Assembly (NCBI RefSeq): GCF_014202755.1
Contig: NZ_JACHHK010000004.1
Location: 148,072-212,071, forward strand
Reading direction: 5' to 3'
Length of the DNA stretch: 64,000 nucleotides
From: Catenisphaera adipataccumulans
GTDB taxonomy: Bacteria; Bacillota_I; Bacilli_A; Erysipelotrichales; Erysipelotrichaceae
Under the pieces are notes generated by a model. That model searched no databases and was not told the origin of the DNA. It worked only from the letters and a program-made list of their open reading frames with translations. The first letter of the stretch is position 1, and every line of letters starts with the position of its first letter. Positions 44,462 through 53,591 of this stretch are shown one piece after another. Position numbers and translations under genes: made by a program.

Positions 44462-44935
44462 ATGAGTAAAATTGTTTTAGCTAGAATTGATGACCGTTTG
44501 ATTCATGGTCAGGTCATGACAGCATGGGTATCGTATGTAGGCGGAAAAGAAATTCTTATTGTCGATGATAAGGTCGCAAAGGATCCTTTCTTAAGCGCGG
44601 TCATTGGCGGCGCCGCACCAAAGAATTTAACCGTGAAGACATTTACGGTCGATCAAGCCGCCGATTATTTATCAAGCAGCAAAGATGATACAGAAACGAT
44701 TCTTTTAGCAAAAGGACCAGAGACCTATCTGTCTTTGTTGGAAAAAGGCGTTCCTATTAAAGAAATCAATCTAGGCGGAATGGGATCGAAACAAGGACGT
44801 AAAAAATTATACAAAAATATTGCAGTGAGTGATGCAGAACGCAAGGTGTTCCAATCTTTAATGGATCAGGGCGTTCATGTATACATTCAAGTCGTTCCGA
44901 ATATGGAATCGGTAGAGTTAAAAAAGGTAATTTAG
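44462..44935 (+). CDS. PTS EIIB component, mannose/fructose/sorbose family
   Basis: A 157-residue EIIB of the mannose family. The phospho-His is in ARIDDRLIHGQVMTAW, the strongest signature of the family. It starts one base after the EIIA stop. It receives phosphate from EIIA and transfers it to sugar bound by EIIC/EIID. Confidence 0.95.
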   Translation: MSKIVLARIDDRLIHGQVMTAWVSYVGGKEILIVDDKVAKDPFLSAVIGGAAPKNLTVKTFTVDQAADYLSSSKDDTETILLAKGPETYLSLLEKGVPIKEINLGGMGSKQGRKKLYKNIAVSDAERKVFQSLMDQGVHVYIQVVPNMESVELKKVI

Positions 44936-44948
44936 CTGGAGGAGAAAT

Positions 44949-45710
44949 ATGCATATAACGATTATACAAGCTATTTTAATTGGTTTGATTTATTACCTGG
45001 GTGCGAATGGTACACCATGGTTTACAGTCAACTTAGGATGGGCTTTCCGCCGTCCTTTGATGCAAGGTTTAGCAGTTGGACTCGTATTGGGTGATCCTGT
45101 AAAGGGTTGTATTGTCGGAGCCGCTATTAATGTTACTTATTTAGCACAGATCACGGCCGGCGGTGCACAAACAATGGATGAAGGACTTGCCGGTACAGTC
45201 GGCACCGCAATTGCGATTATTTCAAATACATCAGCAGCCGTTGCGGTAAGTTTAGCAGTGCCAATTTCCTTGCTGGGAAATTTAATTTGGATGATCTATA
45301 TGACCGGAGATATTTTTATTGTCCATCGTGTAGATAAAATTGCTGAAACAGGCAATGTTCGTAAAATTATTTTCTGGAATATTGTTCCAAGTCAGATTTT
45401 CAAATGTTTGCTTTACACGATCCCTGTAGCTATCGCAGTTTACAGCGGTACAGGAGCCATTACATCGCTTCTGAACAGCCTGGAAGGAACACCAGTAATT
45501 GATTGTTTAACGACGATCGGTACGATCCTGCCGGCTTTAGGTATTGCGATGAACTTCAGAGCGATTTTATCGACAATGGGAAATAAAGCTTATTTATACT
45601 TCTTGTTAGGTTTTGTATTATTGTCGTATTTCGAACTGCCATTATTAGTCATCGGTATTTTAGCAGTGATTTTGGCAATGTTGACCCGTACTGCTTCAGA
45701 GACGGAATAA
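44949..45710 (+). CDS. PTS EIIC component, mannose/fructose/sorbose family
   Basis: A 253-residue membrane protein with about seven to eight hydrophobic segments. The GLVLGDPVKGCIVGAAINVTY segment shape (Gly-Asp-Pro near residue 38) is the family mark. It pairs with the EIID gene that follows after 12 bases. GGAGGAG precedes the start. Confidence 0.94.
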   Translation: MHITIIQAILIGLIYYLGANGTPWFTVNLGWAFRRPLMQGLAVGLVLGDPVKGCIVGAAINVTYLAQITAGGAQTMDEGLAGTVGTAIAIISNTSAAVAVSLAVPISLLGNLIWMIYMTGDIFIVHRVDKIAETGNVRKIIFWNIVPSQIFKCLLYTIPVAIAVYSGTGAITSLLNSLEGTPVIDCLTTIGTILPALGIAMNFRAILSTMGNKAYLYFLLGFVLLSYFELPLLVIGILAVILAMLTRTASETE

Positions 45711-45722
45711 GGAGAAAAGTTT

Positions 45723-46559
45723 ATGAGTGAAAATAATGTCGTAAAACAAGAAAAGAAATTGACGAAAAAAGATGTCTTTCGGTCTTATTTAATTTGGACA
45801 TTCTTCAGTCATAGTACATATAACTATGAACGTATGCAGGCAACTGGTGTGCTGCATGCTTTGGCACCATGCTTGGAAAAATTGTATGGCAAAGGTACGC
45901 CTGAGATGAAAGAAGCATGTAAAAGACATATGGAATTCTTTAATACAGAACCAAATTTAGGTGGATGTATTTTGGGCATGACGCTGGCCATGGAAGAGCA
46001 AAAAGCAAATGGTCAAGACATTGATCCAGAAATGATTTCCAGCGTCAAGACTGGTCTGATGGGCCCGTTGGCTGGTGTTGGTGATACGATTTGGCAAGGA
46101 ACTCTGTCGCCGATCGCATTAGGAATTTTACTGGGAATGGCACAGGAAGGAAACTTAATTGCACCTTTGCTGTATGTCATCATCATCGCGGTCGTTCTGT
46201 TTGGTGAAGGCTACTGGTCCTACATGAAGGGCTACTACAGCGGCCGTGAAGGAATCACAAAGATCATCAGCAGCGGTTTGATCAAGACCGTTACCGAGAA
46301 AGCCACGATTGTCGGTTCTACCGTACTTGGCGGATTGGCTGCTTCTTATGTAACTGTAAAATCTGGTCTGGTTCTGCATTTAAGCAGCGGCACATTGAAT
46401 CTGCAGACAGATGTTTTGGATTCGATTTTCTTAAATCTGCTTCCACTGTGCGTCACGTTGTTGACAGTATGGATGCTGCGTAAAAAGATGAATGTGAATG
46501 CTATTCTTTTGATTTTGATTGCCATTGGTGTTGTTGGAACTTTGATTGGTTTCTTTTAA
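45723..46559 (+). CDS. PTS EIID component, mannose/fructose/sorbose family
   Basis: A 278-residue membrane protein unique to the mannose PTS class. Seen: RSYLIWTFFSHSTYNYERMQ near the N-terminus, FNTEPNLGGCILGMTLAME, and GLMGPLAGVGDTIWQGTLSP, all diagnostic. A C-terminal hydrophobic helix follows. AAGGAG precedes the start. Confidence 0.95.
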   Translation: MSENNVVKQEKKLTKKDVFRSYLIWTFFSHSTYNYERMQATGVLHALAPCLEKLYGKGTPEMKEACKRHMEFFNTEPNLGGCILGMTLAMEEQKANGQDIDPEMISSVKTGLMGPLAGVGDTIWQGTLSPIALGILLGMAQEGNLIAPLLYVIIIAVVLFGEGYWSYMKGYYSGREGITKIISSGLIKTVTEKATIVGSTVLGGLAASYVTVKSGLVLHLSSGTLNLQTDVLDSIFLNLLPLCVTLLTVWMLRKKMNVNAILLILIAIGVVGTLIGFF

Positions 46560-46564
46560 AAAAC

Positions 46565-47329
46565 ATGAGAGTAATCTTGAATGCCGATGATTTTGGAAAA
46601 ACGCATGAATCAAATCAAGGTGTAGTCTTTGCTTTGAAAAACGGATACTGTTCTCAAACTTCTGTAATGGTGAATTCAAATTATTTTGATGAAGCTGTTG
46701 ATTTGGCAAAACAATACGGTTTCATGGATAAGGTCGGTCTGCATATTAATTTATTCGAAGGAACACCGTTGAGCCGGAAAATACGATCCTTAAAGCACTA
46801 TACCCGTTATGATATGTTTGATTATCGTCCTGACTTCACGCGTAAATATTTTGCGCGTGAAGTAGAGGCGATCCAGGAAGAACTTGAAGCACAGATCCAA
46901 AAATATTTAAACGCAGGATTCTCATCTATGAACATTGATTCACACCATTGTGCTTTTTATGACATGTCCGTTTTAATGGCATTGCTTCCGTTATTAAAAA
47001 AATATCATTTTCAGTCGATGCGTTTTATCGGCAATAGTTATTTTAATGGATCCAAATTTCGAGATTGGTATGGGAATCGCTGGATCCAGGCATTTGGCAG
47101 TTTAGAGATCAAGCATCCCGATTATTCCAGCAGTGTTGCAACATTCAGTAAAAATAAAAAGAAGGGTGCATCGATCCTTATGAAGTCAAACGCTGCAGAA
47201 GTTTATATTCATCCTGTATTGATTGGAAATCGTCTAATTGATGATTACACAGGAGGAAAACACATTGTGGAGACTTTTCATGAATGTGGTTTGGATCAAA
47301 TGAATTTTATAACATCAAAGGAGATATAG
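46565..47329 (+). CDS. ChbG/HpnK-family (YdjC) deacetylase
   Basis: A 254-residue carbohydrate deacetylase-like protein. The first catalytic Asp pair is in LNADDFGKTHESNQG and metal His residues in NIDSHHCAFYDM; a His (YIHPVLIG) near the C-terminus fits the last ligand. Family members remove acetyl groups from N-acetylated sugars such as chitobiose. It sits five bases after the EIID gene, so the imported PTS sugar is probably N-acetylated or otherwise acylated. The ribosome site is poor and the gene may rely on coupling. Confidence 0.87.
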   Translation: MRVILNADDFGKTHESNQGVVFALKNGYCSQTSVMVNSNYFDEAVDLAKQYGFMDKVGLHINLFEGTPLSRKIRSLKHYTRYDMFDYRPDFTRKYFAREVEAIQEELEAQIQKYLNAGFSSMNIDSHHCAFYDMSVLMALLPLLKKYHFQSMRFIGNSYFNGSKFRDWYGNRWIQAFGSLEIKHPDYSSSVATFSKNKKKGASILMKSNAAEVYIHPVLIGNRLIDDYTGGKHIVETFHECGLDQMNFITSKEI

Positions 47330-47331
47330 AT

Positions 47332-47976
47332 ATGAAGAAAGCTGAAACAACTTTAAAAATGGCGAAAACCGGTGTCATGGCAGTCGTTCGGGTTGAAACG
47401 ATCGAACGAGGTCTGGAAATTGCCAAAGGATGCATTGACGGCGGTGTAAATATTATGGAAATCAGTTATACAAATGCCAATGCAGGTGATGTGATTCGCA
47501 GCATCAAAGAAAAATATAAGGATCGTATTTGTGTCGGTGCCGGTACGGTTCTAGATGCTGCAACGGCGCGGATGGCTATCATGAACGGGGCTGAATTTAT
47601 GGTGGCACCGAACTTTGAAGAAGAAGTATCCCGAATTTGCAACTTATATCAGGTACCATATGGACCAGGATGCACGACATATTCTGAAGGACTGAATGCT
47701 TTAAAATCCGGAGCAGCTTTTATCAAAGCATTTCCGATTTCAAATTATTATGGACCGAACTTAGCAAAAGTATTTAAGGTTCCATGCCCGCAGATGCCAA
47801 TTTTAGCCAGCGGCGGCGTCAATTTAGAGAATGCCAAAGAATGGATCAAGAATGGTGCAGAGGTATTAGGCGTCGGAGGGCTGCTGACCAAAGGGGATGC
47901 AAGTCAGATCGAACAGAATGCAAGACAATTAGTAAGCCTGGTAAAAGAAGCACGAAATGAGATGGCAGCGGCATGA
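47332..47976 (+). CDS. eda: KDPG/KHG-type aldolase
   Basis: A 214-residue class I aldolase. The Schiff-base Lys is in AAFIKAFPIS, the catalytic Glu in NIMEISYTN and the phosphate site in ILASGGVN. The family cleaves 2-keto-3-deoxy-6-phosphogluconate or its galactonate form to pyruvate and glyceraldehyde 3-phosphate. AAAGGAG precedes the start at 47332. In this operon it would act on an acid formed from the PTS sugar, but no dehydratase or ammonia-lyase gene is adjacent. Confidence 0.92.
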   Translation: MKKAETTLKMAKTGVMAVVRVETIERGLEIAKGCIDGGVNIMEISYTNANAGDVIRSIKEKYKDRICVGAGTVLDAATARMAIMNGAEFMVAPNFEEEVSRICNLYQVPYGPGCTTYSEGLNALKSGAAFIKAFPISNYYGPNLAKVFKVPCPQMPILASGGVNLENAKEWIKNGAEVLGVGGLLTKGDASQIEQNARQLVSLVKEARNEMAAA

Positions 47977-48917
47977 GGGTCCTTGTCACACCAAGAGGGT
48001 ATGCGCGGTATGGCTCGGAAGCCAAGAAAAAGTTAGAATCCTTGGGATTAGAAATGGATATCAACGATACAGGGAAACCGCTGTCAGCAGATGTTTTTCG
48101 CAAGAAAGCGAGTCAAGCTGATGCGGTTATTGTAGGTGTTGATCGAATGGATGCGGATTTAATTGATGCATGCCCGAATTTAAAAATTATTGTAAAATTC
48201 GGTGTCGGTACAGACAACATTGATGTAGAATACTGCAAACAAAAGGGAATTCAAGTTGAGCGTTGTATTGGTACCAATGCCAATGCGGTAGCTGAATATA
48301 CGATTGGCATGTTATTTAACTGTGCTCGTTCCTTATCGAACAGTGTTGCAGAAGTGAAAGAAGGCTCCTGGAAAAAAACGACTGGGATCGAGCTTACTGG
48401 TAAAAATATCGGCATTATCGGTTTTGGCCATATTGGAAAATTAGTGGCCAAAATGGCATATGGTATCGGTATGAATGTGCTGGTTTATGACGCATTTGAA
48501 CTGACATCAGATGATTTAGATGCTTGTCAAGCAAAACAATGCACTTTGCAGGAAATTCTGCAAGAGGCAGATTTTATCACAATTCATGTTCCTTTAACCG
48601 AAGATACAAAAAATCTGATCGCAGCGCCGCAATTTAAAACGATGAAATCAAGTGCTGTATTGGTCAATGCCTCCCGCGGCGGTATTGTCAATGATCAAGA
48701 TGCTCTGGATGCTTTGAAAAACAATGAAATCAAAGCGTATGCTGCCGATGTCTTTGAAAGCGAACCACCTGAAGATATTGACTGGCAGCAAGAATTATTA
48801 TCATTGGATTCATTTTATTTAACACCACATATTGGCTCTAGATCCAAAGAGGCAGAAATCAATACGGTGAACCGTGCAACGGATATATTATTTCATTTTT
48901 TCTCTCCTACAAAATAA
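47973..48917 (+). CDS. D-isomer 2-hydroxyacid dehydrogenase (SerA-like)
   Basis: A 314-residue NAD-dependent dehydrogenase. NAD site: IIGFGHIGKLVAKMA. Catalytic residues: Arg in VNASRGGIVND, Glu in DVFESEPPED and His in LTPHIGSRSKEAE. It lacks the C-terminal ACT regulatory domain of full-length phosphoglycerate dehydrogenases. Its ATG overlaps the aldolase stop by four bases, making it the last gene of the mannose-type operon. It may act on a sugar acid or a 2-keto acid of the pathway; the substrate is unknown. Confidence 0.88.
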   Translation: MRVLVTPRGYARYGSEAKKKLESLGLEMDINDTGKPLSADVFRKKASQADAVIVGVDRMDADLIDACPNLKIIVKFGVGTDNIDVEYCKQKGIQVERCIGTNANAVAEYTIGMLFNCARSLSNSVAEVKEGSWKKTTGIELTGKNIGIIGFGHIGKLVAKMAYGIGMNVLVYDAFELTSDDLDACQAKQCTLQEILQEADFITIHVPLTEDTKNLIAAPQFKTMKSSAVLVNASRGGIVNDQDALDALKNNEIKAYAADVFESEPPEDIDWQQELLSLDSFYLTPHIGSRSKEAEINTVNRATDILFHFFSPTK

Positions 48918-48930
48918 CTACATATAATTA

Positions 48931-48962
48931 AAAGCCTGTTCTATCAAAAGAACAGGCTTTTT
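48931..48962 (+). terminator. Terminator of the mannose-type PTS operon
   Basis: Twelve-pair stem AAAGCCTGTTCT/AGAACAGGCTTT with a six-base loop and a following T run. Confidence 0.92.
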
Positions 48963-49067
48963 ATGATTGAGTCTTTTATATAAAGGTATTTTATAGAAGA
49001 TTTTTCAGCTTTATATATTCTAACATGAAAGTAAATGTAAGCGAAAAAATGTAAATTAATATTATAT

Positions 49068-49121
49068 TTGACGGCAATATGTGACTACGGTAGAATGAAA
49101 TAGACTGCGATGGAATGAAAT
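49068..49121 (+). promoter_or_regulatory. Promoter of the dipeptide epimerase operon with 20-bp direct repeat
   Basis: TTGACG (49068-49073), 17-bp spacer, TAGAAT (49091-49096). GACTACGGTAGAATGAAAT (49083-49101) is followed by GACTGCGATGGAATGAAAT (49103-49121), 16 of 19 bases equal, a period of 20 bp. The first copy overlaps the -10 box, so a regulator binding the repeat would control initiation. Confidence 0.55.
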
Positions 49122-49145
49122 TTTTTCCAAAACGGGGAGGAAGTT

Positions 49146-50219
49146 ATGAAAATAATCGATGTAACTTATCAAGTGATTCATGTTCCGATGAAAGAGACTT
49201 TTCGGGTCGCGTTTGGTGAAATTTCCGCATCGGAAAATGTGATCGTGAAATTAACATGTGAAAACGGCCAAGTCGGATATGGCGAAGCGAGTCCATTTGG
49301 ACCGGTCACTGGTGAGAGCACAGCCAGTGTCTGCAGCGCGTTGGATCTGTTCCGCAAAGGCTTGGTAGGCATGGATGTTATGGACATCGCCGGTGCGCAT
49401 GCCCTGATGGACCGTTTGTTGGTGGGGAATACAAGTGCCAAATGTGCGGTCGATCTGGCCATGTATGATCTGCGCGGCAAGCTGATGGGGCAGCCGCTGT
49501 ACAAGATTTTAGGGAGCGACCAGGCAAAGGTAGAAAACGATATTACGATCGGCATTGATACGCCGGAAAGAATGGCACAGAAAGCTTCGCAGTATGTCAA
49601 AGAAGGCTTTTCTATCTTGAAAGTGAAAATTGGCCTGCATGTCGAAGAGGACATTGAAGCACTGACCAAGATTCGGGAGACTGTCGGTCCGAAGATCCGT
49701 CTGCGGGTGGATGCCAACCAAGGATATGATGCCGCACAGGCGATTCGTGTTCTGCGTTCTTTGAAGCCACTTGGCGTAGAGGCGATGGAACAGCCGCTGC
49801 CGCACTGGGATATTGAAGGACATGCGCTGGTGCGCGAACATGCGGACGGCATCAAGATCATGATGGATGAAAGTCTGCACACACCGTATGATGCCATGCA
49901 CATCGTGCAGGCAAAAGCAGCCGATGTCCTGAACATTAAATTGATGAAATGCGGCGGGTTATACCCGGCACTGCAGATTGCCGCGATTGCCAAGGCGGCT
50001 GGTCTGACCTGCATGGTCGGCTGCATGATGGAGACCAAAATTGCCATCACAGCCGGTATCAGTCTGGTCGCCAGCCGGGATAATATTACGGATGCTGATT
50101 GTGACAGCTTTATGTTTGCCGCGGATCCGGATATGGGCATGCCGGGCGGTTTTACCTTTGACGGCAGCATGTTCACGTTATCCGATCAGCCGGGTCTGGG
50201 ACTCGATATCAATTTTTGA
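49146..50219 (+). CDS. Dipeptide epimerase (L-Ala-D/L-Glu type, enolase superfamily)
   Basis: A 357-residue muconate-lactonizing subgroup enzyme. The acid-base lysines are in ILKVKIG and NIKLMKCGG; the metal ligands are Asp in LRVDANQGY, Glu in AMEQPLPH and Asp in IMMDESLH. Such enzymes epimerise L-Ala-D-Glu from murein tripeptide so that the peptide can be degraded. It opens an operon with a DUF819 permease and a CocE/NonD hydrolase, which fits recycling or uptake of wall peptides. The substrate specificity is an inference. A GGGGAGG site precedes the start. Confidence 0.88.
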   Translation: MKIIDVTYQVIHVPMKETFRVAFGEISASENVIVKLTCENGQVGYGEASPFGPVTGESTASVCSALDLFRKGLVGMDVMDIAGAHALMDRLLVGNTSAKCAVDLAMYDLRGKLMGQPLYKILGSDQAKVENDITIGIDTPERMAQKASQYVKEGFSILKVKIGLHVEEDIEALTKIRETVGPKIRLRVDANQGYDAAQAIRVLRSLKPLGVEAMEQPLPHWDIEGHALVREHADGIKIMMDESLHTPYDAMHIVQAKAADVLNIKLMKCGGLYPALQIAAIAKAAGLTCMVGCMMETKIAITAGISLVASRDNITDADCDSFMFAADPDMGMPGGFTFDGSMFTLSDQPGLGLDINF

Positions 50220-50281
50220 TCCGGATTTCACGATGCTTATTATCGTAAATCATAAATAGAGAATAAGGAGAAGAGAAATTT

Positions 50282-51451
50282 ATGCAAGGATTGATTCAAT
50301 CACCGGAAGGCTTGTTCATGGTCATCTTTTTGATGATCGCAGCAGCTTTCCAGCTTCAGAAAGTGAAGTTCATCAAAACATTGGGGCCGGTATTGACGGT
50401 CATCCTTATGGGCATTGTCCTGTCCAACATCGGGGTCGTACCTGCCTATACGGAAATTTACTCCGGCGTCAGCCAATATCTGGTTCCAGTCGTCGTTAGT
50501 TTGTATTTACTGAATCTGGATCTGAAAAAAGCGAAGATCTTACTGAGCCGTGATTCACTGATCTCGTTTTTCTCGATGTTATTCTGCGTCTGTTTTGTGA
50601 CCGTGATCGCCGGGTTGTATTTTGCCCCGCGTATTGCGGAAGGATGGAAGATTGCCGGAATGTTTGTCGGCACATACACCGGCGGCAGCAGCCAGCTGAC
50701 TGCGATCGGAACGGGTCTGGAAGTCAGCAGTACAACATTGGCCATCGCCAATGCGGCAGACTATATCGTTGGTATGCCGGTCATGATCCTTTTCTTTGCG
50801 GCGCCGGCCTTGATGGAAAAATCAAAATGGTTCAACAAGCATTGGCCGTATCATTTAACGGAATCAGAACGGCTGGGCAATGCGGATCATAAGACATTGA
50901 TGGACCCAATGGAATGGAGCATCAAAGACATCGCTTATTTATTGGCCATTGCTTTGACGGTTGTGGTCATTTCAACCAATATATCGCAAGCCATTTTCCC
51001 GGAAAGTCTGAAAAGCCCGATGCGCATCATCGAGATCTCGACCCTGTCGATCTTAGTAGCTCAGATCCCGGGCGTGCAGAAACTGCGCGGCAACCAGGAT
51101 TTAGGCCTGTTGCTTTCGATGGTATTCCTGGCAACGATCGGTTTCCAGGTCAACATCGCTTTCTTTGCTGGATCGGCCGCAATGGTCATTGCGTTCTGTG
51201 CTGTGGTCATCATTGGCAGTACGCTGCTGCATCTTTTGGTCAATCGTGTCTTCAAGGTGAAGTATGAATTCACGTTGTTATCGATCATTGCCGGAATTGC
51301 CGACGGAACAACTTCGGCTTTGGCGGCCAGCGGTGCCAACTGGAATACATTGATCCAAGTTGGCCTGGTCATGGGGGTTCTGGCTGGTGCGATCGGCAAT
51401 TATGTGGGCATCGGTGTCGCATTCTTGCTGAAAATGTTGATAGGTGCCTAA
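50282..51451 (+). CDS. DUF819 family membrane protein, putative transporter
   Basis: A 389-residue polytopic membrane protein with about ten hydrophobic segments. The YTGGSSQLTAIGTGLEVS loop (about residues 130-148) and the DGTTSALAASGANW loop near the C-terminus are the conserved parts of the DUF819 family. Their inverted positions suggest a transporter with two-fold repeat. No substrate is established. Neighbours on both sides act on dipeptides, so uptake of a dipeptide or murein peptide is a plausible job. AAGGAG lies before the start. Confidence 0.85.
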   Translation: MQGLIQSPEGLFMVIFLMIAAAFQLQKVKFIKTLGPVLTVILMGIVLSNIGVVPAYTEIYSGVSQYLVPVVVSLYLLNLDLKKAKILLSRDSLISFFSMLFCVCFVTVIAGLYFAPRIAEGWKIAGMFVGTYTGGSSQLTAIGTGLEVSSTTLAIANAADYIVGMPVMILFFAAPALMEKSKWFNKHWPYHLTESERLGNADHKTLMDPMEWSIKDIAYLLAIALTVVVISTNISQAIFPESLKSPMRIIEISTLSILVAQIPGVQKLRGNQDLGLLLSMVFLATIGFQVNIAFFAGSAAMVIAFCAVVIIGSTLLHLLVNRVFKVKYEFTLLSIIAGIADGTTSALAASGANWNTLIQVGLVMGVLAGAIGNYVGIGVAFLLKMLIGA

Positions 51452-53545
51452 ATGAACACGTGGACGCTTTATGTTTCCGGCATCAATTATGGACAATTAG
51501 AACGGTCTCAATCGGGGTTTCGTCTGTCTTTGCTGGATATTCATACGGCGGCATATAAGTCCTGGCAGGGCCTCGATGCAGAGACATGCCGTTATCTGCA
51601 AGGCTTGACGCACATCGATTTTGCACATTTAGGCGCCCGACTGCACGCCTGTCAGACGGCTTTGAATATCGGAAAGTCTCAGTTTACTTTGGCGGACGGC
51701 TGCCGTTATCAAAAGAAAGATGCCAATCATTACATCCAGCGTGATGTTAAATTTCCTTTGGACCTGATCGTCAGTGATGGTGAAATTGTCGGCGTACAGA
51801 CGCCGGGACGCGAAGGGACGACTGTATTGGTCGACCCGAATTATAAAAACCTCACTGTCATCCATGCATGGGAAAAATACTTTGAGCCGCATATCCATCC
51901 GATCGCAGATGTAAAAACGGTTTTTATTCCGATGCGGGATGGTGTCCGGCTGGCAACGGATATCTGGCTGCCGGCAGACGTAAAAGAACCCGTATCCTGC
52001 ATTTTGGTCCGCACTCCGTATGGACGGGATCTGGATGCGGTGACTTTTCTGCGCTATGTACAACGTGGCTTTGCGCTGGCGGTTCAGGATGTGCGCGGCC
52101 GCAATGACAGTGAAGGGGACTGGCTGCCGGAATACAGCGAGACCGAAGACGGCAGCGATACATTGGACTATCTGGCTGACCAAGACTGGTGCAGCGGCCG
52201 GATCGGCATGATCGGCGGCAGTTATTTAGGCTATGTGCAGTGGGCCGCTGCGGCTTCGGGCAATCCGCACTTAAAAGCCATGGTCAGCCAAGTCTGCTCC
52301 GGTTCTGCTTTCATTGATATTCCAAGGCGGGGCGGCACGCTGATCAGCGGTATGCTGGCATGGGCGTTTGCGGTCAGTCAGCGTAAGATGGATGCCGCAA
52401 AGATGGTGCGTGATGACTGGGACGAGGTCCTGGCTTACCGGCCGTTAGCAGATGTCTGCAAACATGCCCTGGGCTATCCGGTTCCGTTTTGGACCGAATG
52501 GCTGTCCCATGATCATGATGATGCTTTCTGGTATCGGGGCGACTGGTATCAGCGGGCTTTAGACAACGGCGGCGTTGATGTTCCGACTTTGATCATGTCC
52601 GGTTGGTTCGATGATAACGGCATGGGCACGACCCAGGCTCTCGATCTGACCAAAGAAGCCAAACCAGGCCGACGCAAAGTAATTTTAGGTCCATGGAAGC
52701 ACAGCGGCAATGCGGATTATGATATCCACGGAGTCTATATGGGAGATAATGCCATTCGCTATGATCTGGATCTGCAGTATTTCTTGTGGTTCCAACGTTA
52801 TTTAGAAGGTATTGAAAACGGCATCGATCGAACCGCGCCGGTAGAGTACTTTACGTTAGGTCAGAACCAATGGAAACAGTCTCAGCAATGGCCGCCGGAA
52901 CAGACTCAGCCTTTGACTTTATATTTATCCGGAAAGGATGCGAATACTCGCCTTGGCCATGGAACTCTGACATTTGAAAAGGAAGCGGCCGCTGTAAAAG
53001 ACACACTGATTTATGATCCAAAAAATCCGGCTGTGAATATCATCGATATGAGCGAAAACGAGCTGGAAGTACCGGAAGATTATACGGAACAAGAAAAGCA
53101 GACAGATTATCTGGTGTATACCAGTGAACCTTTGAAAGAGGATATTATCATGACCGGAGATGCGAAGGTCCGTCTTTATGTTCAAAGCGATGTTCCGGAT
53201 ACGGATATCGTTGTGCGCCTGACCCGGGTGGACGAAGACGGGACCTCGATCAAATTGGCGGACGGGCTTTTCAATATGAAATTTGTCGAAGGATTTGATC
53301 ATAAAGTTTATATGGAAAAGGATCGGGTTTATCCAATCACGATTCGAACGACGAAATTGTCTGCAGTCTTTGCCAAGGGGCAGCGGATACGTCTGACCGT
53401 GACCTCCAGTGCGGTCAACTTCATTTTTCCAAATCCCAACACCAAAGAGGGGTTCTCTTCTATGAAAACACAGATTGCGCACAATAGCTTATGGCATGGA
53501 GGAAGCTATGCCGCACGAATCGAATTCCCGGCTGAAAAAGATTAA
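51452..53545 (+). CDS. CocE/NonD hydrolase, X-Pro dipeptidyl-peptidase S15 family
   Basis: A 697-residue serine hydrolase. The alpha/beta-hydrolase part begins near residue 157 (FIPMRDGVRLATDIWLP) and has the oxyanion segment RTPYG, the nucleophile Ser257 in IGGSYLGYVQW and the C-terminal jelly-roll (X-Pro_C) from about residue 480 (LTLYLSG, VRLYVQSDVPDTD). The preceding 155 residues are an extra N-terminal domain that I do not recognise. No signal peptide is visible, so it is cytoplasmic. The family includes X-Pro peptidases and esterases; with the epimerase next to it, a peptidase role is more likely. It starts at the base after the DUF819 stop. Confidence 0.88.
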   Translation: MNTWTLYVSGINYGQLERSQSGFRLSLLDIHTAAYKSWQGLDAETCRYLQGLTHIDFAHLGARLHACQTALNIGKSQFTLADGCRYQKKDANHYIQRDVKFPLDLIVSDGEIVGVQTPGREGTTVLVDPNYKNLTVIHAWEKYFEPHIHPIADVKTVFIPMRDGVRLATDIWLPADVKEPVSCILVRTPYGRDLDAVTFLRYVQRGFALAVQDVRGRNDSEGDWLPEYSETEDGSDTLDYLADQDWCSGRIGMIGGSYLGYVQWAAAASGNPHLKAMVSQVCSGSAFIDIPRRGGTLISGMLAWAFAVSQRKMDAAKMVRDDWDEVLAYRPLADVCKHALGYPVPFWTEWLSHDHDDAFWYRGDWYQRALDNGGVDVPTLIMSGWFDDNGMGTTQALDLTKEAKPGRRKVILGPWKHSGNADYDIHGVYMGDNAIRYDLDLQYFLWFQRYLEGIENGIDRTAPVEYFTLGQNQWKQSQQWPPEQTQPLTLYLSGKDANTRLGHGTLTFEKEAAAVKDTLIYDPKNPAVNIIDMSENELEVPEDYTEQEKQTDYLVYTSEPLKEDIIMTGDAKVRLYVQSDVPDTDIVVRLTRVDEDGTSIKLADGLFNMKFVEGFDHKVYMEKDRVYPITIRTTKLSAVFAKGQRIRLTVTSSAVNFIFPNPNTKEGFSSMKTQIAHNSLWHGGSYAARIEFPAEKD

Positions 53546-53550
53546 GTATT

Positions 53551-53588
53551 ATAAAAGACCATTTAGCTCTGCTAGATGGTCTTTTTTA
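53551..53588 (+). terminator. Terminator of the epimerase operon
   Basis: Stem AAAAGACCAT/ATGGTCTTTT with inner pairs TAGC/GCTA, followed by T6. Confidence 0.85.
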
Positions 53589-53591
53589 ACA

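Noticed and set aside
49034..49050. cre-like ATGTAAGCGAAAAAATG upstream of the epimerase operon
   Set aside because: The conserved C in the right half is missing, and the site lies upstream of the -35 box; the evidence is too weak for a CcpA call.
49178..50176. 332-codon minus-strand open frame opposite the dipeptide epimerase
   Set aside because: The plus-strand frame has all enolase superfamily residues; the antisense frame has no motif.
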